Below, piece after piece: positions 42,178 through 50,692 of a stretch of DNA of 64,000 nt (within the stretch, counting starts at the first letter, position 1; every line of letters starts with the position of its first letter). This DNA comes from Bradyrhizobium sp. 4 (GTDB lineage: Bacteria > Pseudomonadota > Alphaproteobacteria > Rhizobiales > Xanthobacteraceae). Location: the NCBI RefSeq assembly GCF_023100905.1, contig NZ_CP064686.1, positions 7,342,001 to 7,406,000 on the forward strand, written 5' to 3'. The notes beneath the pieces were generated by a model. It searched no databases. It had not been told where the DNA came from and saw only the letters and a list, made by a program, of their open reading frames with translations. The position numbers and the translations under genes are program-made.

Positions 42178-43152
42178 ATGGACGACGTCACCAGCAGCAC
42201 CGACATTCGCCTTCGTGAAGGCGCCTCGATCGCGCAGCGGCTGGTCATGTCCGGCTTTGCGGGCGCCGTTGCGCTATGCTTCACGCCGGGCCTGTTCACG
42301 CACGACACTCTGGAGGTCATCATCTCCGTGGTCGCGCTGCTGGTGGGAGCGGCGTTCGTCGCTATCATCATGCTGGCGCCGGCGGTGGTGTGGATCATCA
42401 CGCCGGATGAGATCCTGATCGGGGAGCAGCGTCCGTTCGGAAAACTTCGGACGCGGATCGTTGCCAAGGACGACATCAGGGGATTGCAGGTTCCCGGCAG
42501 CAAGAGGGCGAAAGCCCGCTTCCAGCTCGCCTTCACGTTGGCCTCCGGTGAGCGCCTGACATCGCCGCCGATCGCCGATGTCACCCACGTGCACGACACG
42601 GTGGCGCGGATCGCCGCGCAATTCGACGTTCCCGACGTCGAGTCTCCCGTCAATCCGCTCGATGCCAGCAATCCCGAGATGCGTCTCGGCGACCCGCTCG
42701 AGCCGTTCTCGAAGAGAGACATCAGGATCGTCGCACTGATCGTCGTCGCATTGTGCGCCGTTCCCTACGCCTACAGGCTCTGGCGTGGCCTGTCGCCCGG
42801 GCCGGTCGACATCATGCTGCTGCCGGTCGGCGCGATCGCCGCTTTCGGGGTGTCCCGTTATGCCAATCTTGTGACCGGCGCCTTCTGGATCATCCGGCAA
42901 GGTGATATCCGCGTCGAACGCCTGTGGGGCGACGGCACGTTGCGCGCCGACCACATCGAAGGACGCGACGTCAAGACGATCACGGTCGAGCGCCGCGGCC
43001 GGTCCGAGGACGAGCACTGTATCGTGGTGATCCGATTGCAGTCGGGACGGCGGTTTCGCAGCCCTCGCATCGGGTCGAGGCCTGAGGCCGGGGCCGTAGG
43101 TGCCGAAATCGTCCGGCGGCTCGGGATCGCGGCTGAGAATAACCAGATCTGA
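42178..43152 (+). CDS. Membrane protein of unknown function
   Basis: This 324-residue protein has two hydrophobic helices near the N-terminus (about 25-45 and 50-75; VVALLVGAAFVAIIMLAPAV) and two more in the middle (about 186-200 and 214-228), separated by soluble segments. The parts after each helix pair look related to each other (EILIGEQRPFGKLRTRIVAKDDIRGL versus DIRVERLWGDGTLRADHIEGRDVKTI), suggesting an internal duplication of a PH-like membrane-associated module. The ATG at 42178 avoids a poor leader from a TTG upstream. I do not recognise a named family. Confidence 0.65.
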   Translation: MDDVTSSTDIRLREGASIAQRLVMSGFAGAVALCFTPGLFTHDTLEVIISVVALLVGAAFVAIIMLAPAVVWIITPDEILIGEQRPFGKLRTRIVAKDDIRGLQVPGSKRAKARFQLAFTLASGERLTSPPIADVTHVHDTVARIAAQFDVPDVESPVNPLDASNPEMRLGDPLEPFSKRDIRIVALIVVALCAVPYAYRLWRGLSPGPVDIMLLPVGAIAAFGVSRYANLVTGAFWIIRQGDIRVERLWGDGTLRADHIEGRDVKTITVERRGRSEDEHCIVVIRLQSGRRFRSPRIGSRPEAGAVGAEIVRRLGIAAENNQI

Positions 43153-43474
43153 TATCGCGTCGCTTCCACATCGTCATGGCCGGGCTTGTCCCGGCCATCC
43201 ACGTCTTTACCCATAGCGCCAAGAACGTGGAGGCCCGGGACAAGCCCGGGCATGACGGCGTTTGTGAATGCAAATTTGGTCGCCCCACCCCAAGCAAGGC
43301 CGTGGCTACTGCTTTTCGCGCCATCCCCTGTTTGTGGCATTGCCCGGCCTCGTCAAAAAACCAAAGCATTCTCGTGACATATCGGCTAAGTGTGCCTTGA
43401 ACTTGCCATGAAGAGGGCCCTCAGATTTGATGGTTCCAGATGGTTTTGGCCTTGGCCGTGGGGGAGAGCTTGAA
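43153..43474. other. Intergenic region upstream of L,D-transpeptidase
   Basis: These 322 bases contain the family C repeat (43173-43256) and the likely promoter of the transpeptidase gene. No coding frame is convincing. Confidence 0.5.
43173..43256. repeat. Palindromic repeat, family C, copy 1
   Basis: GTCATGGCCGGGCTTGTCCCGGCCATCCACG and its mirror CGTGGAGGCCCGGGACAAGC-CCGGGCATGAC bound a short variable centre. A second copy is at 54255-54336. Confidence 0.82.
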
Positions 43475-44068
43475 ATGACGGATTTTCGTCGTCTGACCGG
43501 GATGTTTGTGGCTGCGATCGGCCTGATCCTGTCCGCGCCCCATGCCTACGCCCAGCAGCCCGACCGCGGCGACGAGCCGGGCCTGGTCGCCGACGATGCC
43601 TTCGAACTCGATCCGGAGTGGCAGAAGCAGGTCGTCTACTTCCGTACCACCGAAGCGCCCGGCACCCTCATCATCTCGACCGCCGAACGGCATCTCTATC
43701 TGGTGCAGCCTGGCGGTCGCGCGATCCGCTACGGCATCGGCGTCGGCCGCGACGGTTTTCAGTGGCAGGGGCTGGTGAACATCACCAACAAGAAGGAGTG
43801 GCCGGACTGGACGCCGCCGGCGGAGATGATCCAGCGCCAGCCCTATCTGCCGCGCTTCATGGCCGGCGGCCCCGGCAATCCGCTCGGCGCGCGCGCCATG
43901 TATTTGGGCACCACGGTCTACCGCATCCACGGCACCAATCGGCCCGACACGATCGGCACCAAGGTCTCCTCGGGCTGCTTCCGGCTGGTCAACCGCGACG
44001 TCGCCGATCTCTACGATCGCGTCCCGGTCGGCACCAAGGTTGTCATCCGGCAGAAGCCCGAGCTCTGA
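43475..44068 (+). CDS. L,D-transpeptidase (YkuD family)
   Basis: This 197-residue exported protein has a signal peptide (RRLTGMFVAAIGLILSAPHAYAQ) and one YkuD domain with the catalytic motif: H152 in YRIHGTN and C168 in SSGCFRLVNRD. It crosslinks peptidoglycan 3-3 or attaches proteins to peptidoglycan in the periplasm; rhizobiales carry many paralogues. The ATG at 43475 has GGGGGAGAG upstream. It is separated from the next gene by 51 bases. Confidence 0.92.
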   Translation: MTDFRRLTGMFVAAIGLILSAPHAYAQQPDRGDEPGLVADDAFELDPEWQKQVVYFRTTEAPGTLIISTAERHLYLVQPGGRAIRYGIGVGRDGFQWQGLVNITNKKEWPDWTPPAEMIQRQPYLPRFMAGGPGNPLGARAMYLGTTVYRIHGTNRPDTIGTKVSSGCFRLVNRDVADLYDRVPVGTKVVIRQKPEL

Positions 44069-44119
44069 TCTCCTCGCCTTAGCGAATATTCCTTTTCCCG
44101 ATTATTTCGAGAGAGCAAC

Positions 44120-45160
44120 ATGATGCGCACTTTTCGTGGCGGCCTGCTGATCGGGCTCGCAGTCGCCGTGCTGGTCGCCGTCCTGGCCATCATCTATGAA
44201 TTCTACGACACCCGCACGCTGAAGCGCACCGTCCGCCGCGGCGAAGTGCTGTGCGGCGTCAACAAGGGCCTGCCGGGCTTCTCGATCCCCGACGATAAGG
44301 GCAATTGGACCGGCTTCGACGTCGATTTCTGCCGTGCGGTGGCCTCCGCGATCTTCAACGACCCGAGCAAGGCGAAGTTCGTCGCGCTGGATGCCAACGA
44401 GCGCTTCAAGGAATTGCAGAGCCGAAAGGTGGACATCCTCTCGCGCAACTCGACCTGGAGCATGGCGCGCGAGCTCGACTACGACCTTTATTTCCCCGCG
44501 GTCGCCTATTACGACGGCGCAGGCTTCATGCTGCCGCGCGCGCGCAACAAGGAAACTGCCCTGGACCTGACCGGCAGCAAGGTCTGCGTCCAGACCGGGA
44601 CCACCACGGCGCTCAACGTCGCGGATTACTTCCGTGCCAACAACATGAAGTATGAAGAGGTGAAGTTCGACAAGCTGGACGACGTCGTGAAAGCCTACGA
44701 CACCGGCAAATGCGATACGCTCTCCGCCGACGTCTCCCAACTCTACGCACTGCGGATCAACCTGTCGAAGCCCGGCGACCACATGATCCTGCCGGACATG
44801 ATCTCCAAGGAGCCGCTCGCCCCCGTCGTGCGTCAGCGCGACGACGACTGGATGATGATCGTGAAGTGGACGCTCTACGCGATGATCAACGCCGAGGAGC
44901 TCGGCGTCTCCTCTGAGAACATCGACGAGGCCCTGAAGTCGAAGAAGCCGGAAGTGATGCGGCTGGTCGGCACCGAGGGCAATTACGGCGAGCAGCTCGG
45001 CCTCACCAAGGATTGGGTGGTCCGCATCATCCGCCACGTCGGCAATTACGGCGAGATGTATGAGCGCAACATCGGCGAGAAGTCGAAGCTGAAGATCCCG
45101 CGCGGCATGAACCAGCTGTGGAATGCAGGCGGCGTGCAGTATGCACCGCCGGTGCGGTAA
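44120..45160 (+). CDS. General amino-acid ABC substrate-binding protein (AapJ-like), orphan
   Basis: This 346-residue protein fits the AapJ/SBP_bac_3 type: VRRGEVLCGVNKGLPGFSIPDDKGNWTGFDVDFCRAVASA, RFKELQSRKVDILSRNSTWS and DLTGSKVCVQTGTTT. The N-terminal GGLLIGLAVAVLVAVLAIIYEF helix lacks an obvious cleavage site, so it may stay membrane-anchored, unlike most AapJ. The aapQ, aapM and aapP genes do not follow; it may feed a general amino-acid transporter encoded elsewhere. Confidence 0.87.
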   Translation: MMRTFRGGLLIGLAVAVLVAVLAIIYEFYDTRTLKRTVRRGEVLCGVNKGLPGFSIPDDKGNWTGFDVDFCRAVASAIFNDPSKAKFVALDANERFKELQSRKVDILSRNSTWSMARELDYDLYFPAVAYYDGAGFMLPRARNKETALDLTGSKVCVQTGTTTALNVADYFRANNMKYEEVKFDKLDDVVKAYDTGKCDTLSADVSQLYALRINLSKPGDHMILPDMISKEPLAPVVRQRDDDWMMIVKWTLYAMINAEELGVSSENIDEALKSKKPEVMRLVGTEGNYGEQLGLTKDWVVRIIRHVGNYGEMYERNIGEKSKLKIPRGMNQLWNAGGVQYAPPVR

Positions 45161-45174
45161 GGGGTCTTTCCGCC

Positions 45175-45258
45175 GTCATTGCGAGCGAAGCGAAGCAATC
45201 CAGGATCTTCCGCAGAGGCAGTCTGGATTGCTTCGTCGCAAGTGCTCCTCGCAATGAC
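45175..45258. repeat. Palindromic repeat, family A, copy 3
   Basis: About 84 bases from GTCATTGCGAG to CTCGCAATGAC with inner GAAGCAATCCAG and CTGGATTGCTTC arms. It follows the AapJ-like gene, next to a family B repeat. Confidence 0.84.
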
Positions 45259-45292
45259 GAGCTTGGGGCAAGCGCTGTCCACACTCTCAACT

Positions 45293-45393
45293 GTCATCGC
45301 CCGGCTTGACCGGGCGATCCAGTACGCCGCAGCCTCTCGGTAGATCTCTGCCGTCTCTGGAATACTGGATCGCCCGCCTTCGCGGGCGATGAC
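45293..45393. repeat. Palindromic repeat, family B, copy 1
   Basis: About 101 bases from GTCATCGCCCGG to GCGGGCGATGAC with inner GATCCAGTA / TACTGGATC arms. A second copy lies at 59949-60046. It stands between convergent genes, 35 bases from the family A copy. Confidence 0.82.
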
Positions 45394-45418
45394 ACCGAAT
45401 GCGACGCGACGGTGCGCC

Positions 45419-46558
45419 TCAATACCCCCGCGCACGCGCCAGCTGCTCGGTGTGGTAATTGGCGTCGCCGAACAACTCCTCGCACACGCGCGCGCGCTTC
45501 ATGAAGAAGCCGATGTCGAACTGGTCGGTCATGCCCATGCCGCCATGCATCTGCACGCCTTCCTGCACCGCGCGCGTGGCGGTGGTGCCGGCGCGGGCCT
45601 TTGCCACTGCGACGCTTGATGCGGCCTTGGCGACGTCCGTATCGAGCGCTTGCAGCGCCTTCATCACGGCGGCGCGGGTGATCTCGATGTCGACATAGAG
45701 CTCGGCGGCGCGGTGCTGCAGCGCCTGGAATTCGCCGATCAGCTTGCCGAACTGCTTGCGGCTCTTCAGGTACTCGACGGTGCGGTTGAACACTTCTTCA
45801 CTCAGACCCACCATTTCGGAGGCCACAGCGCCGCGCCCGATATTGAGCACGCCGTCGAGCAGCGCACCACCCTGGTCGATCTCGCCGAGCACGCTGTCGG
45901 CATCGACCTCGACATTGGCAAGCTCGATCCGCGCCGCATTGTGCGCGTCGACCATGATGGTGCGCTCGATCGCAACGCCCTTGGCCTTGGGATTGACCAG
46001 GAACAGCGTCAGCCCCTCGTGCTCGCCGGCCGAGCCGGCGGTGCGTGCCGCGACAATGAGAAGATCGGCGACGTGACCGTCGACCACCAGCGCCTTGGCG
46101 CCGGAGAGCCTGAAGCCGTTGCCGGCGCGTACGGCCTGGAGGCTGGTCTGAAGCGGCCGATGTTTTGCGCCCTCGTCGATCGCGAGCGTCGCCAGCAGGG
46201 AGCCGTTGGATATCTTCGGCAGATATTCCGACTTCTGCCCGGCATTGCCGCCACGGTTCAGCGCCGAGGCCGCGACCACGCTGGTGGCGAGGAAGGGCGA
46301 CGGCATCAGCGTGCGGCCGATCTCCTCCATCACCACGCCGGCCTCGACATAGCCGAGACCGCTGCCGCCGAACTCTTCCGGCACCAGCAAGCCGGCAAAG
46401 CCCATCTCGGCGAAGGAATGCCAAAACTCCTTGGAAAAGCCGGCGGGGTCTTTGCTGTCGCGCAGATGCCGCAAATGCGGCACCGGCGCCTTGTCGCTGA
46501 TCAACCCGCGCGCGCTGTCGCGGAGCATCGATTGTTCTTCGGTGAGGACGAGGGCCAT
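45419..46558 (-). CDS. Acyl-CoA dehydrogenase
   Basis: This 379-residue flavoenzyme has the dehydrogenase layout: helical N-terminus (LTEEQSMLRDSARGLI), EMGFAGLLVPEEFGGSGLGYVEAG, a mid beta domain, and a C-terminal helical domain with RKQFGKLIGEFQALQHRAAELY and MHGGMGMTDQFDIGFFMKRA. It oxidises an acyl-CoA to an enoyl-CoA, passing electrons to ETF. The ATG at 46558 is the natural start. Another dehydrogenase gene lies upstream on the same strand, separated by a repeat; such pairs can act as heteromers on steroid, cyclic or branched acyl-CoAs. The substrate is not known. Confidence 0.88.
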   Translation of the reverse strand: MALVLTEEQSMLRDSARGLISDKAPVPHLRHLRDSKDPAGFSKEFWHSFAEMGFAGLLVPEEFGGSGLGYVEAGVVMEEIGRTLMPSPFLATSVVAASALNRGGNAGQKSEYLPKISNGSLLATLAIDEGAKHRPLQTSLQAVRAGNGFRLSGAKALVVDGHVADLLIVAARTAGSAGEHEGLTLFLVNPKAKGVAIERTIMVDAHNAARIELANVEVDADSVLGEIDQGGALLDGVLNIGRGAVASEMVGLSEEVFNRTVEYLKSRKQFGKLIGEFQALQHRAAELYVDIEITRAAVMKALQALDTDVAKAASSVAVAKARAGTTATRAVQEGVQMHGGMGMTDQFDIGFFMKRARVCEELFGDANYHTEQLARARGY

Positions 46559-46592
46559 GGGTGCGTTCCGATTCGATATCTGTTTTGTCTTG

Positions 46593-46694
46593 GTCATTCC
46601 GGGACGGCCCGAAGGGCCAGGCCCGGAATCCATCAGGGGGCATATACGCGGTGAAATGGATTCCGGGCTCGCGCTTCGCGCGCCCCGGAATGAC
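46593..46694. repeat. Palindromic repeat, family E, between acyl-CoA dehydrogenase genes
   Basis: About 102 bases from GTCATTCCGGGACGG to CCCCGGAATGAC with inner GCCCGGAATCCAT / ATGGATTCCGGGC arms. It fills most of the 143-base gap between two same-strand genes. Confidence 0.78.
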
Positions 46695-46701
46695 GGGAAG
46701 T

Positions 46702-47916
46702 CTACGCCCCCGGCAGATCGAGGATGCGCTTGGCGACGATGCCGAGCATGACCTCGGTCGTGCCGCCCTCGATCGAGTTGGCCTTGGTCCGCAGCCAGGC
46801 ACGCGGACGGGCGCCTTGCTTCGAACGCTCGCTCTCCCATTCCAGTGCATCGACGCCGCCGGCCGACATCAGGATCTCGTAGCGGCGCTTGTTGAGCTCG
46901 GTGCCGTAATATTTCATCGCCGACGAGAACGCCGGATGCGCCTGCCCCGCCTTGGCGAGATCGACCGCGCGCTCGGCGCAGGCTGCAAGGGCGGCTTCAT
47001 CGACGTCGAAGCTGGCGATCCGGCCGCGCAGCATGGAATCGTCGAGCCGTCCCAGCGCATCGGTGCCGACGGAATCGGCCGCGATCTGGCCGAGCGGACG
47101 GCCGACGCCGCGCTCGCCCATGCCTGATATCATCGCGCGCTCATGCTGGAGCAGATATTTTGCGACGTCCCAGCCGCGATTGACGGTGCCGACCACGTGC
47201 GATTTCGGCACGCGGACATTGTCGAAGAAGGTCTCGCAGAACGGCGAGTACCCGGAGATCAGCAGGATCGGCTTGGTCGTCACCCCCTTCGACGTCATGT
47301 CGAACAGGATGAAGCTGATGCCGTCGTGCTTCTTCGCGGCGGGATCGGTGCGGACGAGGCAAAAGATCCAGTCGGCGTAGTTGGCGTAGGACGTCCAGAT
47401 CTTCGACCCCGTGATGACGAAATCATCGCCGTCGCTCTCGGCACGGGTCTGCAGCGAGGCGAGATCGGAGCCGGCGTTCGGCTCGGAATAGCCCTGGCAC
47501 CAGCGGATCAGGCCCGCCGCGATCTTCGGCAGATGCTCCTTCTTCTGGGCATCGTTGCCGTATTTCAAAAGCGCCGGCCCGAGCATCCAGATCCCGAAGC
47601 TCGACAGCGGCGGACGCGCGCCGATTCGTCCCATCTCCGCGCGCAGCACCTTGTGCTCGGCCGCGCTCAAGCCGCCGCCTCCGTACTCCTTCGGCCAATC
47701 GGGTACGGTCCAGCCCTTGTCGCGCATGCGCTCGAACCAGATGCGTTGCGGCTCCGACGAGAATTTTGCGTTGCGTCCGCCCCAGAACACGTCGGCATCC
47801 GACGTTGCGGGCTTGCGCATCTCCGGCGGGCAATTGGCTTCGAGCCAGGCGCGCGTTTCGCTGCGGAATGTTTCGAGATCGGCGGTCTCAGTCTCGCTGG
47901 CCCTGGAGTCAGTCAT
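46702..47916 (-). CDS. Acyl-CoA dehydrogenase
   Basis: This 404-residue acyl-CoA dehydrogenase has PEYGGGGLSAAEHKVLRAEM-type N-domain sequence, RWCQGYSEPNAGSDLASLQT FAD-site sequence, WTSYANYADWIFCLVRTDP and the C-terminal SIEGGTTEVMLGIVAKRILDLPG. The C-terminal region resembles the FadE-type members that act on bulky substrates. It is transcribed ahead of the other dehydrogenase and divergently from the carboxymuconolactone-decarboxylase-family gene (137-base gap). Confidence 0.9.
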   Translation of the reverse strand: MTDSRASETETADLETFRSETRAWLEANCPPEMRKPATSDADVFWGGRNAKFSSEPQRIWFERMRDKGWTVPDWPKEYGGGGLSAAEHKVLRAEMGRIGARPPLSSFGIWMLGPALLKYGNDAQKKEHLPKIAAGLIRWCQGYSEPNAGSDLASLQTRAESDGDDFVITGSKIWTSYANYADWIFCLVRTDPAAKKHDGISFILFDMTSKGVTTKPILLISGYSPFCETFFDNVRVPKSHVVGTVNRGWDVAKYLLQHERAMISGMGERGVGRPLGQIAADSVGTDALGRLDDSMLRGRIASFDVDEAALAACAERAVDLAKAGQAHPAFSSAMKYYGTELNKRRYEILMSAGGVDALEWESERSKQGARPRAWLRTKANSIEGGTTEVMLGIVAKRILDLPGA

Positions 47917-48053
47917 TGGTCGTTTCCATCAATCTAAATCGGCTTGTTGGCCGCGACTCTGGGCCAAGCTCCCGCGGAATTCAACCACTTCCGTGTCACG
48001 CATCCGCTATAGTCGCCGCGACGGCGAAGCTTGAAAACAAAGAGGAAACAACA

Positions 48054-48599
48054 ATGCGCCTGAAACTTCTTTCGCCTGGCGAAATGAACGAGAGCCAGCG
48101 GCAGACCTATGATGAGTCGATTGCCGGCAAGCGCGGCAAGCCGCCCGCGCCGATGATGGCCTGGCTCAACAGCCCCGACATGGCCCGTCACGCCACGCGG
48201 CTCGGCGAGGTCCTGCGCTACGACACGATATTTCCCGCAAAACTTTCGGAGATCGCGATCCTGGTGACGGCGCGGCACTGGACCGCGCATTACGAATGGT
48301 ACGCGCACAAGCGCCTCGCGCTTGCCGGCGGCATGGCCCCTGACATCATCGATGCCATCCGCGACCGCCGCACGCCCGTCTTCGACGATCCCAAGGGCAA
48401 GATGATCTACGACGTCGCAAAGTCGCTGCATGAGGGCCACGGCGTCGAGAAGGGCCTCTATGACGAGGCGGTGAAGCTGCTCGGCGAGCGCGGCGTGGTC
48501 GAGGTGATTGGTCTCTGCGGCTATTACACGCTGGTGTCGATGACGCTGAACACGTTTGAGTTCGAGCTGCCGGAGGGCGAGGTGCGGGAGCTGTCGTAA
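48054..48599 (+). CDS. Carboxymuconolactone-decarboxylase-family protein
   Basis: This 181-residue helical protein has the family core LSEIAILVTARHWTAHYEWYAHKRLALAGGM (ExxxxxxxxxxHxxxA), but lacks the CxxC of AhpD-type peroxidases, so it is not a simple alkylhydroperoxidase. The C-terminal VVEVIGLCGYYTLVSMTLNTFEF segment is typical of the branch. AAAGAGGAA precedes the ATG. The VOC gene follows 91 bases on. A role in acyl-CoA or aromatic breakdown with the adjacent genes is possible but not shown. Confidence 0.85.
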   Translation: MRLKLLSPGEMNESQRQTYDESIAGKRGKPPAPMMAWLNSPDMARHATRLGEVLRYDTIFPAKLSEIAILVTARHWTAHYEWYAHKRLALAGGMAPDIIDAIRDRRTPVFDDPKGKMIYDVAKSLHEGHGVEKGLYDEAVKLLGERGVVEVIGLCGYYTLVSMTLNTFEFELPEGEVRELS

Positions 48600-48690
48600 G
48601 TTGCCTATCCGGAAACGCTGGGTTTCTGGATAGGCCGGTAGCACTGTCCCAAGCACGCACTTATGTGGAGTTCATCAACGGAGCAGCCGC

Positions 48691-49185
48691 ATGTCGCAGA
48701 ACCAAGCCGTCGCCGCCGGCACCAGGATCGGCCACGTTCACCTCAAGGTCGCCGATCTCGATCGCGCGCTGGGCTTCTATTGCGGCGTGCTCGGTTTCGA
48801 GCTGATGCAGCGCATGGGCTCCGGCGCGGCCTTCATCTCGGCCGGCGGCTATCATCACCACATCGGGCTCAACACCTGGGAGAGCAAGGGCGGCTCGCCG
48901 CCGCCGGCGGGCACGACCGGGCTCTATCACACCGCGATCCTCTATCCGACGCGGCCGGCGCTGGCGGATGCGCTGCACCGCGTGCTCTCGGCCGGCATTG
49001 CGCTCGACGGCGCCAGCGACCATGGCGTCAGCGAGGCGCTGTATTTGCGCGACCCGGACCAGAACGGCGTGGAGCTGTACTGGGACAAGCCGCGGGAGCA
49101 ATGGCCGTTCGGGCCGGACGGCAAGCTCGCGATGTTTACGAAGCGGCTGGATGTGGAGGAGCTGCTGAAGCAGCGCGAGGCTTAA
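48691..49185 (+). CDS. VOC-family metalloprotein (catechol 2,3-dioxygenase-like)
   Basis: This 164-residue protein has one vicinal-oxygen-chelate pair: IGHVHLKVADLDRALGFYCGVLGFEL at the N-terminus, GLYHTAILYPTR in the middle and DPDQNGVELYWDKP near the C-terminus, giving the His-His-Glu metal set (HVH, YHT, GVE). It is smaller than ring-cleaving extradiol dioxygenases and could be a dioxygenase or glyoxalase-type enzyme. A proper ribosome site (GGAGCAGC) precedes the ATG. Confidence 0.82.
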   Translation: MSQNQAVAAGTRIGHVHLKVADLDRALGFYCGVLGFELMQRMGSGAAFISAGGYHHHIGLNTWESKGGSPPPAGTTGLYHTAILYPTRPALADALHRVLSAGIALDGASDHGVSEALYLRDPDQNGVELYWDKPREQWPFGPDGKLAMFTKRLDVEELLKQREA

Positions 49186-49201
49186 ACTCAACTCTCTCCT
49201 C

Positions 49202-49285
49202 GTCATTGCGAGGAGCGAAGCGACGAAGCAATCCAGAATCTTTCCGCAGTAGCAGTCTGGATTGCTTCGCTGCGCTCGCAATGAC
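49202..49285. repeat. Palindromic repeat, family A, copy 4
   Basis: About 84 bases from GTCATTGCGAGGAGCGAAG to CTGCGCTCGCAATGAC, nearly the same as copy 1 at 12038. It separates the convergent VOC and MFS genes. Confidence 0.86.
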
Positions 49286-49312
49286 GGAGGATGTTGAAGC
49301 GACGCCGCGCCT

Positions 49313-50551
49313 CTACGCAGTCTTCACATGCGGCTTCCCCCGCACCATGATCAACGCCGCCGCAGCCAGCTCCAGCGCAATACACAGATAGAACGGCAGC
49401 TCATAGCCACCGGAAAAATCGCGCAGAAGGCCGACCACGCCGGGGCCGAACGCATACGTCACCTGGTTGATCGCAGTGTTGAGGCTGATCAGCACGCCGA
49501 ACGAGGCGGAATCGAATTCCTGCTGCACGATCAGCGACGGCAGCGTGATGAGATTGCCGACCGAGAAGCCGAACAATGCGCAGGCCGCGATCAGCACGTA
49601 ATCATTGTGCAAATTGATGACGACGAGAAGCGCCACGGCCTGGCTCAGGAACGACAGCGCCGAGGCGAGCCGCTGGTTGAGGCGGTCGATCACCAGCGAG
49701 AACAGCACCCGGCCGATCACCGCCATCGCGGTCAGCACCGCAACCGCGACGGCCGCGCGCTCGCGCCCGATCACGGGGTCGAGGAACGAGATCAGGTGGA
49801 CGATGAAGCCGACCTGCGCGAACAGCACCAAGGCAAAGGCAATGGTTACGGTGAGGAAGCCGACGTCGCGCAAGGCCTGGCTGCGGATCTGCGCCGACGA
49901 TTGCGGCTTCGCTCTCGTCGCTGCGCGCCGGCCATGGAGATCGGGCGGGCGGCCGACGACAATCAGGATCACCGGCAGGAGCAGCGCCAGCATGGCGCCG
50001 GCGACGGTAAACATCGCGCTGGCGAAGCCGATGTGGCCGATCAAGGTCACCAGCAGCGGCACGCCGACGATGCCGCCGAAGCTTGCGCCATTCAGCGCGA
50101 GGCTGATCGCCATGCCGCGCTTGTGGTCGAACCACAGGCTGATCGTGTTGGTGATCATGGCGAGGCTGGTGCCGGCCCAGCCGAAGGCGAGCACGGCGTT
50201 CGCGAGATAAAGTTGCCACGGCTCGCGCACCGCGCCGATCGCGACTGCCGCGGCCGACATCGCCAGCGTCCCCGCGATCAGGCCAAGGCGCGGGCCGTAT
50301 TTGTTGACGGCTTCGCCGACGAAGACGACGAGCAGCGCGCCGAACAGATAGAAGAACGTCGTGCCGGACGAGATCAGCGAGGCCGACCAGCCGTGCGCGC
50401 GCTGGAGCTCGGCGACATAGACGCTCTGGCCGTAGAAGCCGAGCCCCCAGCCGAAGGTCGCGAGCAGGAAGCAGACCGCAACGATGCGCCAACCTTCGTA
50501 GCGGAGGGAGGATTCGTCGATGGATGCGTCGTGCCGGGGATTGTCGAGCAT
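49313..50551 (-). CDS. MFS transporter (monocarboxylate/oxalate-antiporter-like)
   Basis: This 412-residue carrier has 12 predicted helices, the MFS A-like loop NKYGPRLGLIAGTL after helix 2, and RLNQRLAS after helix 8. Overall arrangement (GFYGQSVYVAELQRAHGWSASLISSGTTFFYLFGA) is like the MCT/OFA branch that carries carboxylates. The ATG at 50551 avoids a charged leader that would come from an earlier start. Substrate unknown. Confidence 0.87.
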   Translation of the reverse strand: MLDNPRHDASIDESSLRYEGWRIVAVCFLLATFGWGLGFYGQSVYVAELQRAHGWSASLISSGTTFFYLFGALLVVFVGEAVNKYGPRLGLIAGTLAMSAAAVAIGAVREPWQLYLANAVLAFGWAGTSLAMITNTISLWFDHKRGMAISLALNGASFGGIVGVPLLVTLIGHIGFASAMFTVAGAMLALLLPVILIVVGRPPDLHGRRAATRAKPQSSAQIRSQALRDVGFLTVTIAFALVLFAQVGFIVHLISFLDPVIGRERAAVAVAVLTAMAVIGRVLFSLVIDRLNQRLASALSFLSQAVALLVVINLHNDYVLIAACALFGFSVGNLITLPSLIVQQEFDSASFGVLISLNTAINQVTYAFGPGVVGLLRDFSGGYELPFYLCIALELAAAALIMVRGKPHVKTA

Positions 50552-50692
50552 TTGCGCTTGTCCTTCGTTTCCCCCGCGAGCGCCGTGCTTCACGCTCGCC
50601 TGTTCATGACGAGCATCATGTAACAACCCAAGCCCCGGAAATCACTTCGACCTGGATCGAACTATCAACGCTGCTGACAGCCTCCCGCCAAT

